DNA of 64,000 nt. It comes from Mercenaria mercenaria. Taxonomy: Eukaryota > Mollusca > Bivalvia > Venerida > Veneridae. The DNA is taken from positions 15,828,001 to 15,892,000 of the forward strand of contig NC_069368.1 in assembly GCF_021730395.1 (NCBI RefSeq). The letters run 5' to 3'. The position numbers and the translations under genes were made by a program. Shown in pieces: positions 62,946 through 64,000 of the stretch (positions are counted from its first letter, which is position 1; the number at the start of each line of letters is the position of its first letter). The notes beneath the pieces are model-generated. The model did not search any database. It saw nothing but the letters and a program-made list of their open reading frames with translations, and was not told the DNA's origin.

Positions 62946-63367
62946 AAATATAATATTGAGGTTCAAATACAAACCTTGAAAATAAACATTAATATTTTGT
63001 GTATTCAGTAATCTACAATTAAGAGATTAAAGTAATCTCTATTAAAGTGAACCAGCTTAGTGCTTTTTGGTAATGGAATATCCCAGATCAGATAAAGATA
63101 ACCTGCGAAATCTTAATATGTCATTGTACACTTTCAAATTTTTTTTGTGATCAGTAATAAAAGATTTATCTCCCGCTAAAATTAACAAGGCAATATTTGG
63201 CGCAAGTAATTATCTCTATAAGAAAACCGTTAATAGATTCTTTGATCACAAAGCCATTAAGACTCTATTTTTAAACGTTTCGCCGTGGCTTTAAACATTT
63301 TCAGAGGCATATCTTCTGGGATATAAAAAAGCCACAAGAAGCGGTAATTTTATTAAAAACTATTGGA
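62946..63367. other. Short intergenic stretch without recognised features
   Basis: Nothing recognised between the TIR element and repeat R1 copy 6. Confidence 0.5.
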
Positions 63368-63625
63368 CAATAAAATCTGTGAAAAGATCATTTGCAAGCA
63401 TAGAACGCAACCAAGCAACATAACAACAGACAGTCAGTTTGGTTGACTCTGTTCATGAGAGGTAATGAAATGTGCTACACCGTTCAAACACCCTAGCACC
63501 AGCTTAAGCGGAATTCTATCATAGTAAAAATGAATATACTGCATGATTCCTTGGACCAGAAAACATAACACCGAATCCAATTTACAGTCACTACACTTGA
63601 AGCTGCTGTGATAGTTAATAAAATC
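63368..63625 (+). repeat. Dispersed repeat R1, copy 6
   Basis: It begins ATAAAATCTGTGAAAAGATC, contains GACTCTGTTCATGAGAGGTA and CCTAGCACCAGCTTAAGCGG, and ends ATAGTTAATAAAATCTGG. This is the same start, order and terminal repetition as 53786-54110. Confidence 0.78.
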
Positions 63626-64000
63626 TGGAATTTTCAGTTGTCATATGCTGATTTCGTTAATTTTATGCTCATCAATTAACTTTCCTGTGTTTTGTAAATG
63701 TTAATTGTACATCTTTGACTACATTATGTTTGTTGTGCTTTTCAATAATTAAGAAATAAAAGCATGTTTAAATGCAACTTAAAGTAAATGCCTGTCAGCT
63801 GAGAGCAATAACTGCGCTGGACCAAGGTTCTAACAACCAGTCAAAGTTTATCTATTTATAAACGAGCAATCATATTATGTTTACTTACAAAATGCTAGTT
63901 AAAAATCTTTAAAGCCGGTAGTAATTGGGTATTTCTGTGAGTTTTGTTATAAATAAAGTGGTCCATCTCAAAATCTAACTAAATATTCATATTTTTCGCA

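Overview
This is eukaryotic, AT-rich, intron-bearing DNA dominated by repeats. It most likely comes from a bivalve mollusc, and a venerid-type clam is the best guess. That rests on three things recognised from memory: tandem-repeat-bearing elements with GGGCCATAATTC monomers, two palindromic MITEs of the GAGCCGTGCCATG type, and a secreted beta-lactamase-like gene resembling the oyster shell-matrix protein gigasin-6. No database search was possible, so the species assignment is an inference.

Three host genes can be supported. (1) A nine-exon gene on the minus strand (46115 down to 29953) encodes a secreted serine beta-lactamase/S12-like protein of 527 residues. All eight exon junctions agree in phase and the three catalytic motifs (SMSK, YSN, HTG) are present. 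(2) A FAM184-family coiled-coil gene on the minus strand (55761 down to 51460) has three phase-compatible exons giving 390 residues, plus one uncertain extra exon. (3) A single-exon reading frame of 294 residues on the plus strand (21627-22511) has a 3' splice site just upstream and a polyadenylation signal downstream. Its N-terminal coiled coil resembles the PRR16/INSYN1 family.

Layout. 1-2950: GC-rich inverted arms flanking a tandem-repeat element. 4440-5700: 3' end of a CR1/jockey-like LINE. 5700-7150: uncharacterised dispersed repeats. 7150-9910: a decayed LINE split by a mariner transposon. 12.2-16.5 kb: old repeats and a tRNA-derived SINE. 16.8-18.9 kb: a 64-bp minisatellite. 21.6-22.7 kb: the 294-residue gene. 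23.3-24.9 kb: a 42-bp minisatellite. 25.1-28.1 kb: two more tandem-repeat elements. 28.2-29.7 kb: degenerate short repeats. 29.9-46.2 kb: the beta-lactamase-like gene, whose introns hold MITEs, a LINE carrying a 3.9-kb TIR element, and a 3.2-kb minisatellite. 47.4-50.2 kb: 58-bp and 48-bp minisatellites. 51.4-55.8 kb: the FAM184-like gene with a 715-bp fold-back element in an intron. 57-64 kb: SINEs, degenerate repeats and a 900-bp TIR element rich in TATCGG palindromes.

The most striking observation is in intron 4 of the beta-lactamase-like gene. The 3.2-kb minisatellite there is a tandem amplification of the last ~31 coding bases of exon 4 together with its 5' splice site. About 60 copies of a coding segment plus splice donor therefore lie directly downstream of the true one. 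A second theme is that four different repeat elements carry ~150-175-bp monomers that appear to descend from one ancestral unit.
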